Assembly (NCBI GenBank): GCA_016946835.1
Contig: JACVTC010000043.1
Span: 455,001 to 510,000 of the forward strand
Direction: 5' to 3'
Source: Neocallimastix lanati (nom. inval.)
Lineage: Eukaryota > Neocallimastigomycota > Neocallimastigomycetes > Neocallimastigales > Neocallimastigaceae
Length of the DNA: 55,000 nt
A program made the position numbers and the translations under genes. The stretch's first letter is position 1, and every line of letters begins with the position of its first letter. Positions 51,458-55,000 of the stretch are shown here, piece after piece. The notes under the pieces are model-generated. The model saw only the letters and a program-made list of their open reading frames with translations, had not been told where the DNA came from and did no database searches.

Positions 51458-51493
<36 letters not shown>

Positions 51494-51568
51494 TACTAGT
51501 TAATATTTCATTTAAAATGTCAAATCTTAAATAATGCCCAAATAATTCTTATATATAATAAATCATGA
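49271..51568 (+). CDS. Josephin-domain deubiquitinase (340 aa, 6 exons) with Asn-rich insert
   Basis: Josephins are cysteine proteases that cleave ubiquitin conjugates; this one resembles the small Josephin-1/2 type more than ataxin-3. Exons: 49271-49357, 49620-49637 (18 nt), 49768-49871, 50149-50240, 50503-51155 and 51500-51568, all GT-AG and in frame. Active-site signs: HIYHEKQHLGYCAK with Gln22 and nucleophile Cys27, directly followed by HALNNL from the micro-exon; then FTIADLDKICKLL, NPHKSILPIGNYDINVIMWA, His127 in SKHWYTLRPL, and Asn302 in WWNLDSKLENP. The last exon (LIFHLKCQILNNAQIILIYN) fits the family's final helix and strand. Between His127 and Asn302, where relatives have about a dozen residues, lie about 160 extra residues: a Pro/Ser stretch, then Asn/Asp/Ser/Thr low complexity. 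Reading through the last donor would instead end in an Arg-rich microsatellite peptide, which I reject. No ubiquitin-interaction motif is seen. Confidence 0.88.
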
Positions 51569-51645
51569 TACCAATAAGGATTATGGATCATGATAATTGA
51601 TAATGACAAAATCATTAATTAATCAATTACAAAATAAAAAAAAAA

Positions 51646-51683
<38 letters not shown>

Positions 51684-52442
51684 AATAAAAATAAAAATAA
51701 AAATAAAAATAAAAATGAAGAGTAAAGAAAATTTATATTAATTATATTATAATAAATTAAATTAAAAAAAATATTAATAATAAAAAATAAAATTAAAATT
51801 TATGAGATTTTAACCTCTCCTCATCTTAAATATTATTAAGAACGTTAACGACAACCTTTTTTTTTTTCTTTCTCTTTTTTTTTTTTTTTTTTTTAATAAA
51901 AAAAGTTCATGATTATTTTTTTTTTTTATTAATTTATTTATTTATTTATTTATGAATTAATGAAATTTAATAAAAATAAAAAGAAAATAGGAAAAAAAAT
52001 AATAATATTATATATTTATATTATTTTGTGTCTATAAAAAAAAAAATACTAAAATAATAATTAGAAATAGATAATTAAAAAAAAAAAAAAATACTTTTTT
52101 TTTTAAATTAGTTATAATACTTTTACTCTTTATTTAATTGAATTTATATAATGTTTATTTAAAATATATATAATATTTACTGAAATAATAAAAAAAAAAT
52201 ATATTTTTTTCTCTTTTTTTTTTATTTTTTTTTTTTTTTTTGAAAAAAAGCTTTTGTAATAAAAAAAAAAAAAAAAATTAATAAAAATAAAAGGATAAAT
52301 TAAATAATAAATAAGATTTTGATTTATAAATTAATGAAAAATATTAAAAAGAAAAAAAAAATTTTTTTTTTGATTTTATAAATCTTTTTTTTTTTTTTTT
52401 CTTTTGAACTTTTATAATAATAATTAAAAGAATTTATTTCAT
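51569..52442. other. Convergent 3' intergenic stretch
   Basis: It separates the ends of the Josephin (+) and CBF5 (-) genes. It contains an (AAT)n run (about 51647-51680), T and A runs, and no gene. The 3' UTRs of both genes must lie here; no clear terminator can be assigned. Confidence 0.6.
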
Positions 52443-54739
<2,297 letters not shown>

Positions 54740-55000
54740 CTATAATTAATAATTAATAATAATTAAATTATTTTGTAATTGGACATATTGTATATATAAT
54801 AGATAATAGTTTATATTAACAGTTTATTAATCAAATTATTCTTTAATGTTTTTTTTTTTTTGAAATTAAAATAAAAGAAAAAAAAAAAGGCTTTTAAAAA
54901 AAAAAATTATTAACGTTCTTTAAACATTAATAATAAAAAAAAATTATTTATGTTCTTTTATAGACAATATATTTATAATTATAAAAAATATTTTACTTCA
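54740..55000 (-). other. First visible CBF5 intron
   Basis: There is no coding sequence matching the missing dyskerin N-terminus in this stretch. It is A+T-rich with T and A runs, begins (on the minus strand) with a GTAAAA-like donor near 54996, and ends at the AG before 54739. The upstream exon must lie beyond 55000. Confidence 0.6.

Overview
The window looks like a scaffold from an anaerobic gut fungus (Neocallimastigomycota). The pointers are an extremely A+T-rich sequence with long homopolymer and microsatellite tracts, a secreted intron-less GH11 xylanase family with a short signal peptide, large single-exon ankyrin-repeat genes, and intron-rich conserved fungal genes (a dyskerin/Cbf5 with a lysine-rich KKE/KKD tail). 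No genus can be named from sequence alone.

Layout. 0-11.2 kb: two large ankyrin-repeat genes (521-2209 and 8375-11221, both +). A decayed ankyrin tail follows the first. Next come a 5'-truncated processed retrocopy with poly(A) and an exact 18-bp target-site duplication (4085-4323) and several kb of A+T-rich DNA with traces of decayed coding sequence. 11.2-13.3 kb: gene-free, with a roughly 520-bp (AAT)n array.

13.3-39.3 kb is the centre of interest. A repeated cassette pairs a SWEET-family sugar transporter with a downstream GH11 xylanase about 1.6 kb away on the same strand. There are five four-exon SWEET copies (A, B, C on minus; D, E on plus), two intact GH11 genes, two GH11 pseudogenes, and scars where GH11 or SWEET has been lost. 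The array turns round at about 30.365 kb, giving a large imperfect palindrome. Flank comparison shows that copies D and E are mosaics of the flanks of A and B. Functionally, a secreted xylanase releases xylo-oligosaccharides and xylose, and a SWEET could carry sugars across a membrane; that coupling is inference.

39.3-55 kb: a small GC-rich retroposed insertion with poly(A) and a 13-bp duplication; a small predicted membrane protein (minus); 4.7 kb of repeat-rich DNA; then three conserved genes with introns that I assembled by splice sites and family similarity: a TBC (Rab-GAP-like) protein (+, 8 exons), a Josephin-domain deubiquitinase (+, 6 exons) with an asparagine-rich insertion inside the catalytic domain, and CBF5/dyskerin (-, 9 exons visible, 5' end outside the window).

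Two unrelated genes use micro-exons that encode functionally key residues: 15 nt in SWEET (the conserved Pro-Asn of the sugar site) and 18 nt in the Josephin gene (the helix segment just after the catalytic Cys). Exon models are hand-made from the sequence and are not transcript-supported. The palindrome could in principle contain assembly errors.
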